DNA of 64,000 nt from NCBI RefSeq assembly GCF_000454065.1, contig NZ_KE695653.1, positions 242,067 to 306,066 of the forward strand, written 5' to 3'. The first letter of the stretch is position 1. Each line of letters begins with the position of its first letter. Positions 41,768-50,639 of the stretch are shown here, in pieces. Below the pieces are notes generated by a model. That model was not told the DNA's origin and made no database searches. It worked only from the letters and a program-made list of their open reading frames with translations. This DNA comes from Brevibacillus thermoruber 423 (GTDB lineage Bacteria > Bacillota > Bacilli > Brevibacillales > Brevibacillaceae). The translations under genes and the position numbers were made by a program.

Positions 41768-42796
41768 TTACTGCTGCAGCGGATCGGGCACCTTGCGCGT
41801 ACCCGCCACGATCTCGTCCTTGATCGCTTTCACCTTGTTGACGATCTCTTCGCCGATGAACGGATGGAGCGGCGTCTTGCTCTCGCGCGTGACGTAGGTG
41901 ACGCCGACGCCGTCTTCCTTCAGGCCGTACGTTTGCACGCCCGGTTTCAGGCTGCCGTTTACAAACGCCTTTACCGTTTCGTAAGCGGCCGTGTCGGTTC
42001 CTTTCAACTGGGACAGGACGATGTGTTCCGGATCGATGCCGGTGCGGTCGACGTCCTGGCCGGAGGTGTAGAAGCCTTTTTCCTTGGCCGCTTCAAACAC
42101 GCCCAGATCGCCTACGGCAGCGGCCCCGTAGATGAAGTCGGCTCCCTTGTTTGCCTGCAGCAGGGCCAGCTCCTTGGCTTTCGCCGGGTCGTTGAAGCTG
42201 CCGACGTAGTTGACGAAGACCTCTGCCTTCGGATTGGTCGCTTTCAGTCCTTCCTGGAAGCCGACCGTCCACTTTTTCAGAAGCGGAATGTCCATCGCTG
42301 CGACGATGCCCACCTTGTTGGTCTTGGTCGCCAGGCCGGCCGCCGCTCCCATCAGGTAGGCGGCTTCATGCTCGCGAAAGACCACGCTGCGGACGTTCGG
42401 CAGGTCCACGACGGTATCGATGATCGCAAACATGCGGTCCGGGTTTTCCGCCGCCACTTTTTTCAGCGCGTCCTCCGATTCAAACGACGACGTAATGATC
42501 AAATCGTAATTCTCAGCCACGGCCGCGCGGATGTTCTCCTCGATGGCGGCGTGGTCGGTCGACTCGATGGTTTTCACATCGACGCCAAATTCCTGCGCTG
42601 CTTTCTTGGCGCCCTCGTCCATCTGCTGGAAGAACGGGTTGACCCCGATCTTCTCCGGAAGAACCAGCGCAACACGCTTCTTCGCGCCGCCATCCTGGCC
42701 CCCGGCTTGTCCCTTGTCCTCCGGTGCGCCGCCACCCGCCGCACATCCGGCGGCCAGTACGGCAAACGTTGTCAATGCCAACAGGTACTTTTTCAT
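41768..42796 (-). CDS. bmpA: BMP-family nucleoside-binding lipoprotein (first gene of SAM-riboswitch operon)
   Basis: The 342-residue lipoprotein (MKKYLLALTTFAVLAAGC, lipobox LAAGC) is of the BmpA/PnrA/NupN family. Visible family elements are KRVALVLPEKIGVNPFFQQMDEGAKKAAQEFGVDVKTIES, DLIITSSFESEDALKKVAAENPDRMFAIID, GIVAAMDIPLLKKWTVGFQEGLKATNPKAEVFVNYVGSFNDPAKAKELALLQANKGADFIYGAA, and the late GQDVDRTGIDPEHIVLSQLKG. BMP proteins bind purine or pyrimidine nucleosides outside the cell. The ATG has GGAGAGAG upstream. A SAM-I riboswitch with terminator lies 190 bases upstream with nothing else between, so import appears tied to SAM levels. Confidence 0.93.
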   Translation of the reverse strand: MKKYLLALTTFAVLAAGCAAGGGAPEDKGQAGGQDGGAKKRVALVLPEKIGVNPFFQQMDEGAKKAAQEFGVDVKTIESTDHAAIEENIRAAVAENYDLIITSSFESEDALKKVAAENPDRMFAIIDTVVDLPNVRSVVFREHEAAYLMGAAAGLATKTNKVGIVAAMDIPLLKKWTVGFQEGLKATNPKAEVFVNYVGSFNDPAKAKELALLQANKGADFIYGAAAVGDLGVFEAAKEKGFYTSGQDVDRTGIDPEHIVLSQLKGTDTAAYETVKAFVNGSLKPGVQTYGLKEDGVGVTYVTRESKTPLHPFIGEEIVNKVKAIKDEIVAGTRKVPDPLQQ

Positions 42797-42982
42797 GCTG
42801 CTCTCTCCTATCCAGTGACAAAAGTTTCGATTTTGCGATTCTCATACCGGTAATTTACAGGTTTTTATCAAAAATATCAAGAGAAAACACGAATATTTTA
42901 CTATAAAAACACAATAATGTTCGACTCATTCCTCCTTTTTTTCCGCAAGAGGCGCTTCCATGGAAACCCTGTTGATGGTATG

Positions 42983-43010
42983 AAAAAAACTCTTCCCGGA
43001 GGAAGAGTTT
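42983..43010 (-). terminator. Terminator of the SAM-I riboswitch expression platform
   Basis: AACTCTTCC-TCCG-GGAAGAGTT followed on the minus strand by a run of T. Its 5' arm (CTCTTCC) can instead pair with GGAAGAG just after the aptamer P1 strand (43024-43035), giving the antiterminator. Confidence 0.9.
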
Positions 43011-43032
43011 GCCATGTATCGCCAACCTCTTC

Positions 43033-43139
43033 CTCATCTGTCAAAACCCACGGGTTTTGCAGGAATTGGCACCTTTCTGTACCGGGGTACAGTGGTTGCC
43101 GGGCTTCATCGGGCCAGTCCCTCCGCCTCTCTTGATAAG
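43033..43139 (-). ncRNA. SAM-I riboswitch (S box)
   Basis: The minus strand contains the complete S-box core in order: P1 5' strand CTTATC, AAGAGAGGCGGAGGGACTGGCCC, GATGAAGCCCGGCAACC, a P3 arm closed by GTACCCCGGTAC, GGTGCCAATTCC-GCA, a P4 stem and TGACAGATGAG closing P1. It is followed by a terminator with a competing antiterminator. SAM-I riboswitches turn genes off when SAM is high. The gene controlled is bmpA at 42796 and its operon. Confidence 0.97.
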
Positions 43140-43175
43140 GTAAGGTGAATCCGCTATCCAGTTGTAATGTCTCTT

Positions 43176-43204
43176 ATTCTAGCAAAAGGAAAGCAAATTG
43201 CAAA
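43176..43204 (-). promoter_or_regulatory. Promoter of the SAM-riboswitch nucleoside operon
   Basis: On the minus strand TTTGCA (43199-43204), 17 bases, and extended -10 TGCTAGAAT (TAGAAT at 43176-43181), about 35 bases before the aptamer. Confidence 0.6.
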
Positions 43205-43228
43205 CGATTTTTTTGTCATTTCAAAACA

Positions 43229-44722
43229 TTACGGTTGTTGCCCCTGAAACGACTGCTGCAGTTTGCGCGACAGCGCGTTCAGCTCGCCCAGCTCCTCCGT
43301 GATTTCCCGCACCTTCTGATGCTGGTTTTCCGCCGTGGCGAACAGCTCTTCCAGATTGGCCACCGATTGTTCCGTCACGGCCGTAATCGTCGACATCTCG
43401 GCGGCCACCTCCCCGGAGCGCAGCTTCACCCTGTCCATGCTGGAGCGCACGTGCTCGACGGCCTGCAAAAACGATTCCATCCCGGCCCGAACCGCCTCGA
43501 TGGAGGTGACGGTCTGGACGGCCAGCTCCTGTCCCTTGGCCACCGACGTTTCCCCGTTGCTCATGTGGCGCACGGCGTTTTCGCTCTCCTGGTGCAGCGA
43601 CTGCAGGATTTCGGCAATCTCCTGGGTGGCTGTGGCGCTTTGCTCGGCCAGCTTTCGCACCTCGTCGGCCACCACGGCGAAGCCGCGTCCGTGTTCCCCG
43701 GCCCGGGCCGATTCGATCGCCGCGTTGAGCGCCAGCAGGTTGGTCTGGGTCGCGATCTGGTTGATCGTCTGCACGATCTCCTCCACCCGGTTGGCCTGCC
43801 GGTTCAGCTCGCGGATGGTGGACGAGGCCACGTTGACCGCCTGCACGATCTGCTCCATCTGCCGCGACAGCTCGTTCATCATGCCGATGCTGTCGGTGAG
43901 GCGGCGGTTGTTCTGATCGGCCTCCGCCTTCATCGCGTTGGCCTGCTCGTTGACCGCCACGATCTCGTGGTCGATCGACTGGACTTCCTCCTCGATCTTC
44001 ACCGTGGAGTTGGCCTGCGCCTCCATCCCCGTCGCCACTTCGCGGAACGCGATCATCATCTCGTCCGTGTTCCGTTTGGTCGTCTCCGCGTGCTCATGCA
44101 CGTGCTCCGACGTGCGGTCGAGCTGTTCCGTCACCAGTCGGATGTGGCCCAACAGCTCCGCCAGCCGCTGTTCCTTTTCCTCCGCTTCCCGCCGCGCCGC
44201 CTCCGCTTTGCTCAGCGAGGCTTGTCCGGCCAGACACAGGTAGGTCAAGCCGGCGATCATCAGCACAACGGACACGAGGTGCAGGATCAGGTTGACCTCC
44301 GTCCGGCCTTCGTCGAACATGTCGTAGAAACCGGTGTAAAACCCGACAAACGTCGCCGCGATCTGGACAATCCCGGCGGAGACGACCAGCTTCCAGTCCA
44401 GATAGGCCGCGAGGAAGCCGAGCACGATGAAGGAAAGGAACGCCGTCTCCGGGTAAGACGTAAAGTGGTCGAACGCGATGGAGTAATACATAAAGCCGAT
44501 CGCCACCAGGTAGCGAATCACGTAACTGCCTTTGCGGATGAAGTAGTACGGCGAAACGATCAGCGTCACCAGCAGGCCCAGCGATGTCAGCTTCCAGAAG
44601 TTCACGTCCTCCTGATACGCGATCCATCCGGCCAGCCACAGATGATTCCAGAGAATAAAGATCATGAAGCCTTCTTTGTTGGTCAAGGTGTTGCGGACCA
44701 ATTGAAACATGGTCTGAAGCAT
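43229..44722 (-). CDS. Chemoreceptor-like protein with six-helix membrane sensor and MA signalling domain
   Basis: The 497-residue protein has six closely packed transmembrane helices (residues ~18-200) with almost no extracellular domain. A coiled-coil linker ([23 protein letters not shown]) follows, then a methyl-accepting signalling domain with hairpin tip [39 protein letters not shown]. No HAMP domain is evident. The ATG at 44722 has AAAGGAGG upstream. The membrane part may sense membrane state, energy or a small hydrophobic ligand. It is monocistronic and ends 25 bases before the promoter of the SAM-riboswitch operon. Confidence 0.9.
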   Translation of the reverse strand: MLQTMFQLVRNTLTNKEGFMIFILWNHLWLAGWIAYQEDVNFWKLTSLGLLVTLIVSPYYFIRKGSYVIRYLVAIGFMYYSIAFDHFTSYPETAFLSFIVLGFLAAYLDWKLVVSAGIVQIAATFVGFYTGFYDMFDEGRTEVNLILHLVSVVLMIAGLTYLCLAGQASLSKAEAARREAEEKEQRLAELLGHIRLVTEQLDRTSEHVHEHAETTKRNTDEMMIAFREVATGMEAQANSTVKIEEEVQSIDHEIVAVNEQANAMKAEADQNNRRLTDSIGMMNELSRQMEQIVQAVNVASSTIRELNRQANRVEEIVQTINQIATQTNLLALNAAIESARAGEHGRGFAVVADEVRKLAEQSATATQEIAEILQSLHQESENAVRHMSNGETSVAKGQELAVQTVTSIEAVRAGMESFLQAVEHVRSSMDRVKLRSGEVAAEMSTITAVTEQSVANLEELFATAENQHQKVREITEELGELNALSRKLQQSFQGQQP

Positions 44723-44945
44723 AAGTTCCTCCTTTACCTCCCGTGTGTCTGGATACAGCTTTCTTTTGTCATTATATCCTGAAAAATCTTCCAAATACTA
44801 TCGGGTACATGGAAAACATGTGAAAAAAGTTCTAACGCGCCCGTAGTGCTGCCGGATCAGAAGAGGGTTCCGCAATGACCGTTTGGCCCCCCTGCGAATA
44901 GGCTAATGCAGGGAACGCATTTTTCAGGAAGGGAACGGGAACGCC

Positions 44946-45566
44946 GTGGAACTGAATCAACTGCCGGCAGCCGTGCTGACCCGCACGATCAGCCGTCCGA
45001 ACGTGACCATTACCTACCCGCAGTTGGCCGGCCTGGCCAATCCGCAGGCCGAACAGAAGATCAACCAAACCCTGTCGCGGTACGTGCAGGATTTGATCAA
45101 CCGGCAGCATGACATCCAGGTGCCGGGAACGACGGACATGCAGGGGAGCTACGAGATCAAAAACAATCAGCGGGGCATCTTCAGCGTCACCCTGAACAAC
45201 TACGCCTACACCTATCCGATGGCCCACGGCATGACCTATCTGAAGTCGCTCACCGCGGATGTGCAGACCGGGAAAATCTTCTCCCTGCGGGACCTGTTCA
45301 AACCGGGCAGCGACTATGTCAAGGTGCTGTCGGACAACATCAGGAGACAGATCGCGGAACGGCGTATTCCCACCCTGGAGCCGTTCAAGGCGATCCGTCC
45401 CGACCAGGATTTCTACGTGGCCGACAAAGCGCTCGTCATCTATTTTCAACTCTACGAGATCACGCCGTACTACGTGGGCTTCCCCATGTTTCCCATCTCG
45501 GTGTTCGAACTGGAGCCGATCATCAGCGAAAAGGGGCCGCTCAGCGTCATGGCGACCAACTCGTAG
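44946..45566 (+). CDS. DUF3298/DUF4163 (RsiV-like) domain protein
   Basis: The 206-residue protein has no signal peptide or membrane helix from the GTG at 44946. It shows DUF4163 (NVTITYPQLAGLANPQAEQKINQTLSRYVQDL, then GSYEIKNNQRGIFSVTLNNYAYTYPMAHGMTYLKSLTADVQTGKIFSLRDLF) and DUF3298 (LVIYFQLYEITPYYVGFPMFPISVFELEPII). These domains form the lysozyme-sensing exterior of RsiV. Here the membrane anchor is absent, so the protein may be cytoplasmic or the true start may be missed. GGAAGGGAACGGG lies upstream. Monocistronic. Confidence 0.82.
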   Translation: MELNQLPAAVLTRTISRPNVTITYPQLAGLANPQAEQKINQTLSRYVQDLINRQHDIQVPGTTDMQGSYEIKNNQRGIFSVTLNNYAYTYPMAHGMTYLKSLTADVQTGKIFSLRDLFKPGSDYVKVLSDNIRRQIAERRIPTLEPFKAIRPDQDFYVADKALVIYFQLYEITPYYVGFPMFPISVFELEPIISEKGPLSVMATNS

Positions 45567-45606
45567 CGTGCGTGGCTGGATTCGGCCATTTGTGGGATCG
45601 GACTCA

Positions 45607-45645
45607 TAAAAACATCCAGGCTGCCGACGATGTCGACAGCCTGGT
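45607..45645 (-). terminator. Terminator of the hydroxybutyrate operon
   Basis: CCAGGCTG (45617-45624) and CAGCCTGG (45638-45645), extended by GTCGA-type pairing, with ATGTTTTTA following on the minus strand. It may also stop the convergent DUF3298 gene. Confidence 0.7.
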
Positions 45646-45702
45646 TGATTGCCGGGCGCCCGGGTGTGGAGACGGCGGCAGCAGACGGGAACACGTACGG
45701 CG

Positions 45703-46488
45703 TTACTGTGCCGTATACCCGCCGTCAATCACGACCGCTTGCCCCGTCACTCCCCTGGCCTTGTCACTTGCCAGAAAGACGGCGTAGTCCGCAATTTCCT
45801 GCACGGACAGCAGCCGCCGCTGCGGAACGAGCGGGTAAATGACTTCTTCCATCACGCGTTCCAGCGGGACGTTTCGGGTCTTGGCCAGATCGGCCAATTG
45901 ATTCCGCACGAGCGGCGTGTCCACGTACCCCGGACACAGCGCGTTCACGGTGATGCCGTGAGCGGCTCCCTCGAGGGCGGCCACTTTGGTCAGGCCGATC
46001 ACCCCGTGCTTGGCGCTGTTGTAGGCCGCTTTTCCGGCAAACCCGATCAGGCCGTTGATCGAGGCCATGTTGATGATCCGCCCCTGCCCCTGACGCTTCA
46101 TGACGGGAAAGGCGTGCTTGATGGCGACAAACGGCGCCGTGAGCATGATGGTGAGCAGCCGCTCAAATGTCTCGGTCGGGAAATCCTCGATCGGCGACAC
46201 AAACTGCAGCCCCGCATTGTTGACCAGGATGTCCAGCCGGCCAAACGTCTCCACGCTCTTCTCAATGCTCGCCTTGAGCTGGCCTTCATCCGTCACGTCG
46301 CAGCCTGCCCCCAGGGCTTCCCTCCCCTCGCTCTGCAGCTGCTCGGCCGCCTTTTCCACGGCCTCCCGGTTGAGGTCCAGCAGTAGCACCTTGGCTCCTT
46401 CCCGGGCAAACGTCCGGGCGATTTCATACCCGATTCCGCTTGCCGCACCGGTGACCAGTGCGACTTTTCCTTCCAGCAGCTTGTTCAT
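45703..46488 (-). CDS. bdhA: 3-hydroxybutyrate dehydrogenase
   Basis: This short-chain dehydrogenase oxidises 3-hydroxybutyrate to acetoacetate with NAD. The 261 residues include the cofactor motif TGAASGIG (residues ~14-21), NNAGLQF (~90), and the catalytic tetrad region: Ser in MASINGLIGFAGKAAYNSAKHG with YxxxK. The PBDH-type C-terminus LVPQRRLLSVQEIADYAVFLASDKARGVTGQAVVIDGGYTAQ is present. It is the last gene of the scoA-scoB-permease-bdhA operon, whose other members import the substrate and activate the product to acetoacetyl-CoA. Confidence 0.93.
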   Translation of the reverse strand: MNKLLEGKVALVTGAASGIGYEIARTFAREGAKVLLLDLNREAVEKAAEQLQSEGREALGAGCDVTDEGQLKASIEKSVETFGRLDILVNNAGLQFVSPIEDFPTETFERLLTIMLTAPFVAIKHAFPVMKRQGQGRIINMASINGLIGFAGKAAYNSAKHGVIGLTKVAALEGAAHGITVNALCPGYVDTPLVRNQLADLAKTRNVPLERVMEEVIYPLVPQRRLLSVQEIADYAVFLASDKARGVTGQAVVIDGGYTAQ

Positions 46489-46550
46489 GATGACACAACT
46501 CCTTTTTCCGATTGGTACCTCCGCCGCTTCGTCCCGGATGCGTTCTTGAC

Positions 46551-47936
46551 CTAGACGAAGAGCGAAGCGGCGATTGCCAGAATAAAGACGGTCAGCGTTT
46601 TCAACACGGTGATCGCGAAAATGTCCTTGTAGGACTGGCGGTGCGTCAATCCCGTGATCGCCAGCAGGGTGATGACGGCTCCGTTATGCGGCAAGGTATC
46701 CATCCCGCCGGAAGCCATCGAGGCAATGCGGTGCAAGAGCTCCGGACTGATGCCGGCCGCCTGCGCCAGTTCCAGATACTGTTTCCCCATCACTTCCAGC
46801 GCAATGGACATGCCGCCGGAGGCCGATCCCGTAATCCCCGCGAGCACGTTGACGGCCACGGCTTCGGAGACCAGCGGATGGCTGCTTGCCCCGAGAATCC
46901 AGTCTTGAATCAGCTTGAAACCGGGCAGCGTTTTGACCACGTTGCCGAATCCCACCTCGGACGCCGTGTTGAAGATGGCCAGCAGGGCCCCCATCGCGGC
47001 GGCGGTCAAACCGGAGGCGAGCTTCGTTTTCACCTGGTTCAGATTGATCAGCACCGCGGCCAGGATGCCGATGCTCAACGCGATGATCAGCGCCCAGGAG
47101 GAGGCGACGTTCTTCACCTTGTCGATTTTGAAGCTGTCCTTCAGAAGCTGCGGGTCGTACCAGGTTTCCACGGTCAGAAACCCTCTGCTGAACAGGTAGT
47201 TCGACACCAGGACCAGCGCCAACGGGAGCACGGCCAGCCAGATGTTCATGTAGGTTTGATCCCGGTTGAGCTCCGGTTCGTTGATGTGGCCTTCCCCGTA
47301 CCCTTCGCCGGCCGCGGCTGCCTGTTTGCGCCTGCGCTCCAGCCAGAAGATGCCGCCGCAAAAGACCATGATGGCGCCGATAATCCCTACCAGCGGAGCG
47401 GCGTACGCATCTGTCCCAAAATAATTGGTGGGGATAATATTCTGAATCTGCGGCGAACCGGGAAGCGCATCCATCGTGTAGGTAAACGCGCCGAGGGCGA
47501 TCGCGCCCGGAATCAGCCGTTTGGGAATGTTGGCCTCGCGAAAGATGGCGGCGGCAAACGGGTACACCGCAAACGCCACGACAAAGAGCGACACGCCGCC
47601 GTAGGTCAAAATGCTGCAGGCCAGCACGACGGCCAGGATCGCCCGGTTGGAGCCGAGCGCCTTTACGATCGACTGGGCGATGGAGGCGGCCGCTCCGTTC
47701 ATTTCCATCACCTTGCCAAAGATTGCGCCCAACAGGAAGACGGGAAAGAACGATTTCACATAGTTGGCCGCGTTCGTCATGAACGTTTCAGTGTAGCTGG
47801 GCAGCAGCGCAAGTCCCGACAGAACGGCGGCCAACAGGGTAAAAATCGGCGCAAACACGATGACAGGGTAGCCGCGGTACGCAAAAAACATCAAGAGTCC
47901 CAACGAGACGAGAATCGCCAACACTTCGATTACCAT
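46551..47936 (-). CDS. GntP-family permease, probably for 3-hydroxybutyrate
   Basis: The 461-residue protein has 12-14 hydrophobic helices, typical of GntP-type proton symporters. It has YPVIVFAPIFTLLAAVLSG near the N-terminus, SILTYGGVSLFVVAFAVYPFAAAIF, GALGAFTYTMDALPGSPQIQNIIPTNYFG and GSASGGMSIALEVMG. The GntP family includes gluconate and D-3-hydroxybutyrate carriers. Position between scoB and bdhA makes hydroxybutyrate or acetoacetate the likely substrate (inference). The start ATG has AAAGGAGA upstream. Confidence 0.9.
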   Translation of the reverse strand: MVIEVLAILVSLGLLMFFAYRGYPVIVFAPIFTLLAAVLSGLALLPSYTETFMTNAANYVKSFFPVFLLGAIFGKVMEMNGAAASIAQSIVKALGSNRAILAVVLACSILTYGGVSLFVVAFAVYPFAAAIFREANIPKRLIPGAIALGAFTYTMDALPGSPQIQNIIPTNYFGTDAYAAPLVGIIGAIMVFCGGIFWLERRRKQAAAAGEGYGEGHINEPELNRDQTYMNIWLAVLPLALVLVSNYLFSRGFLTVETWYDPQLLKDSFKIDKVKNVASSWALIIALSIGILAAVLINLNQVKTKLASGLTAAAMGALLAIFNTASEVGFGNVVKTLPGFKLIQDWILGASSHPLVSEAVAVNVLAGITGSASGGMSIALEVMGKQYLELAQAAGISPELLHRIASMASGGMDTLPHNGAVITLLAITGLTHRQSYKDIFAITVLKTLTVFILAIAASLFV

Positions 47937-47987
47937 AGAATTCTCCTTTCCTGCCCCTCGCCAAAAAGCTGAGCCCCGGCCGCCACG

Positions 47988-48650
47988 TTACAGCGCGGCG
48001 GACGACAGGACGCGCAGATTGGGGGAGATGATCAGCTCAGGCTCGGTACAAGCTTGGATATCGGCCGGGGAATAGCCGTCCACGACTTCCACCAGTTCCA
48101 ACCCCTGCGGCGTGACGTCAAGGACGGCGCGATCCGTAATGATGCGGTGAACCACCCCTTTGCCGGTCAGGGGGAGCCGGCAGGTTTTCAGGATTTTCGG
48201 CTCGCCGTACTTGTTTACATGCTCCATGATCACGACGATCTTCTTGGCCCCGTGCACCAGGTCCATGGCGCCGCCCATTCCCTTGACCATCTTTCCCGGA
48301 ATCATCCAGTTCGCCAGGTCCCCCCGCTCGGAGACTTCCATCGCGCCCAGTATGGCGACGTCGATGTGGCCGCCGCGAATCATCGCGAACGATTCCGCGC
48401 TGTCGAACAGACAGGCGCCGGGAATCATCGTGATCGTCTCCTTGCCGGCGTTGATGCAGTCCGGGTCCACCTCGTCTTCCGTCGGGTACGGTCCGATCCC
48501 GAGCAGCCCGTTTTCCGACTGCAGCACGACCTGTTTGTCCGCCGGAATGTAGTTGGCGACCAGCGTGGGAATCCCGATTCCCAGGTTCACGTAGAAACCG
48601 TTTTCAATTTCCTGCGCGGCCCTTTTGGCAATCTGTTCTCTCGTTAACAT
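47988..48650 (-). CDS. scoB: 3-oxoacid CoA-transferase subunit B
   Basis: The 220-residue beta subunit of succinyl-CoA:3-ketoacid CoA-transferase has the catalytic Glu in [12 protein letters not shown] (residues ~43-54). Also typical are [16 protein letters not shown] at the N-terminus, the [46 protein letters not shown] core and [23 protein letters not shown]. It activates acetoacetate to acetoacetyl-CoA together with ScoA, encoded 15 bases upstream. Confidence 0.95.
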   Translation of the reverse strand: MLTREQIAKRAAQEIENGFYVNLGIGIPTLVANYIPADKQVVLQSENGLLGIGPYPTEDEVDPDCINAGKETITMIPGACLFDSAESFAMIRGGHIDVAILGAMEVSERGDLANWMIPGKMVKGMGGAMDLVHGAKKIVVIMEHVNKYGEPKILKTCRLPLTGKGVVHRIITDRAVLDVTPQGLELVEVVDGYSPADIQACTEPELIISPNLRVLSSAAL

Positions 48651-48665
48651 CAGGACAGCTCCCTC

Positions 48666-49355
48666 CTAGCTTCTCACCGTACGTTTTTCGATGCGTTTCT
48701 GATAGTTCTCACAGCGGATGATCCGCTGCACGTAGATGCTGGGGGTATGAACCGCGTCCGGGTCCAGTTGGCCCACGTCCACCAGCTCTTCCACTTCGGC
48801 GATGGTGATCGCCCCGGCGGCGGCCATGATCGGATTGAAGTTTCGGGCCGTCTTGTTGTAGATGAGGTTGCCCAGCCGGTCTCCCTTCCAGGCTTTCACC
48901 AGGGCAAAATCGGCCCGCAACCCCGTTTCCAGCACGTATTCCTTGCCGTTGAACGTGCGGACTTCCTTGCCCTCCTGGATGGGGGTGCCGACGCCTGCCG
49001 GGGTGTAAAAGGCCGGAATGCCGGCTCCGCCCGCCCGAATTCGCTCCGCCAGCGTCCCTTGGGGAACCAGCTCCACTTCCAGCTCTCCGGACAGGAACTG
49101 CCGCTCAAACTCCTTGTTTTCTCCCACGTAGGACGCAATCATCTTCCTGATCTGCCTGTTCCGCAGGAGAATCCCCAGTCCCCAGTCATCCACGCCGCAG
49201 TTGTTCGAGATGACGGTGAGATTCTTTACCCCTTTTTCGTACAGGCCCATGATCAAATGTTCCGGGATGCCAACGAGGCCAAAGCCGCCCACCATGATGG
49301 TCGCCCCGTCCGTGATGCCGGCCAGGGCCTGTTCAATCGATTCGCACACGCTCAC
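48666..49355 (-). CDS. scoA: 3-oxoacid CoA-transferase subunit A
   Basis: The 229-residue alpha subunit has the CoA-binding [22 protein letters not shown] (residues ~14-35), [40 protein letters not shown] and RTARNFNP-like [27 protein letters not shown] place the start at the GTG 49355 because GGAGGAG lies eight bases before it. An ATG 18 bases upstream overlaps that ribosome-binding site. It is the first gene of the operon and lies 50 bases downstream of a sigma-54 promoter. Confidence 0.94.
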   Translation of the reverse strand: MSVCESIEQALAGITDGATIMVGGFGLVGIPEHLIMGLYEKGVKNLTVISNNCGVDDWGLGILLRNRQIRKMIASYVGENKEFERQFLSGELEVELVPQGTLAERIRAGGAGIPAFYTPAGVGTPIQEGKEVRTFNGKEYVLETGLRADFALVKAWKGDRLGNLIYNKTARNFNPIMAAAGAITIAEVEELVDVGQLDPDAVHTPSIYVQRIIRCENYQKRIEKRTVRS

Positions 49356-49404
49356 GTTTCGCACTCCTCCCAAGACGAGTATATGAAATCGCTTTCAACT
49401 TTAT

Positions 49405-49421
49405 TGCAGGGATTGTGCCAA
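49405..49421 (-). promoter_or_regulatory. Sigma-54 (-24/-12) promoter of the sco-bdh operon
   Basis: On the minus strand TTGGCAC (49415-49421) and CTGCA (49405-49409) give the invariant GG and GC dinucleotides exactly 10 bases apart, as in the consensus TGGCAC-N5-TTGCA. Transcription would start near 49395, 40 bases before scoA. Confidence 0.88.
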
Positions 49422-49500
49422 ACTGTCGCACTTTTTGCAAAAACCTGTCGAGAGCCGGGTTTCTGCGCTCCACGGCCGTGACCGGCGCCCCCATATTGAC

Positions 49501-49523
49501 GGAATCATTCCACAATTGTGGAA
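49501..49523. promoter_or_regulatory. Upstream activator site: overlapping palindromes about 100 bases before the sigma-54 promoter
   Basis: TTCCACAATTGTGGAA (49508-49523) is a perfect 16-bp palindrome, and GGAAT-C-ATTCC (49501-49511) overlaps it. Distance to the promoter is about 85-115 bases, normal for an enhancer-binding-protein site. The likely ligand is the regulator encoded at 53576-54922. Confidence 0.7.
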
Positions 49524-49617
49524 AGTGACGTCCATGTTTTCGGAAACGCCCCCCGGAAAACGACGGGTTCCCGGCAGATGCCGTGATGGCGGCAGAATCT
49601 GCGTTTTCCACCACGAC

Positions 49618-49654
49618 AAAACAAAATGGCTCCTGCTGAACACAGAAGCCATTT
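49618..49654 (-). terminator. Terminator of the MFS-LLM-AKR operon
   Basis: AAATGGCT (49624-49631) and AGCCATTT (49647-49654) form the stem, followed by TGTTTTG on the minus strand, 35-70 bases after the aldo-keto reductase stop. Confidence 0.75.
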
Positions 49655-49685
49655 CGCACAAGCTGTTCGGTTTTTTTGGGGGGCG

Positions 49686-50618
49686 TTACCTCGTCATGGC
49701 ATCCAACGCAGCGACGTCTTCGGGGAGCAGCTTCCATTCTGCCGCCGCCACATTCTGAATCACCTGCTCCTTGTTTTTGGCGCCGGTAATGACTGTGGCT
49801 ACAGCCGGCTTTGCCAGAAGCCAGTTCACCGCGACTTGCGCCATCGGCTTGCCATAACGATCTGCGATGGTGCGGATTTTCTCTGCTTTCTCCACGTTTG
49901 CTTCGAATTCCCCGTCTTTGAAAAGCGGATTGAACTGGCGCCGAACGTCATCTTCGGGAATCTTCGTCTCTTTGGTGAACTTCCCTGTCAGCAGTCCTTG
50001 AGCCAGGGGACTGTACGGAATGAATCCCATGCCGACACGCTCCACGTACGGATACTCGGCTTGCTCCACGCCGCGCTGGAGCAGGTTGTATTGGGATTGA
50101 AGCGACACCACATGAGCGTATTTGCGCGCTTCCTCCATTTGTTCCACGGAGAAGTTGGATACGCCGATATAACGGATTTTTCCGCTTTGGACAAGTTCGA
50201 TGAGGGTTCCCATGGTTTCCTGGATCGGTGTCTTGTGATCCGGCCAGTGCACCTGATACAGATCAATGTAGTCGGTGCCCAGGTTTTTCAGGCTTTCATC
50301 AATTTCGCGCAGGATGTTTTTTCGGCTGACATCCATCACAAAGCCGCCCTTGTCATCCCAGACGATGCCAAACTTCGTGGCGATGATGACCTTGTCGCGC
50401 ACCGGTTTGAGCGTTTTTCCCAGGATGCGTTCCGATTCCCCGTATCCGTAGAAAGGTGCCGTGTCAAAGAAGTTCACCCCCAGATCGTACGCGGTCTGGA
50501 TCGCTTCCACGATCGCCCGTTCGTCAACATCGCCCCACCCCGTTTTTCCAGCGGCCCAGGCCCCAAATCCAATCACAGACGGAAACAGTTCGCTGTCTCC
50601 CAACCGTCTGTTTTCCAT
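49686..50618 (-). CDS. Aldo/keto reductase
   Basis: This is a 310-residue NADPH-dependent TIM-barrel reductase. Its catalytic tetrad segments are VNFFDTAPFYGYGESERILGKTL (Asp/Tyr, residues ~49-71), VIIATKFG (Lys ~82) and DLYQVHWPD (His ~121). It also has YIGVSNFSVEQMEEA and the cofactor loop VITGAKNKEQV. It resembles YqkF/Tas-like subfamilies acting on small aldehydes. The ATG follows GAGGAGG. It is the last gene of the HxlR-adjacent operon, 21 bases after the LLM gene. The role is probably detoxification of reactive carbonyls. Confidence 0.93.
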   Translation of the reverse strand: MENRRLGDSELFPSVIGFGAWAAGKTGWGDVDERAIVEAIQTAYDLGVNFFDTAPFYGYGESERILGKTLKPVRDKVIIATKFGIVWDDKGGFVMDVSRKNILREIDESLKNLGTDYIDLYQVHWPDHKTPIQETMGTLIELVQSGKIRYIGVSNFSVEQMEEARKYAHVVSLQSQYNLLQRGVEQAEYPYVERVGMGFIPYSPLAQGLLTGKFTKETKIPEDDVRRQFNPLFKDGEFEANVEKAEKIRTIADRYGKPMAQVAVNWLLAKPAVATVITGAKNKEQVIQNVAAAEWKLLPEDVAALDAMTR

Positions 50619-50639
50619 GATGATTCCTCCTCATTTTTC

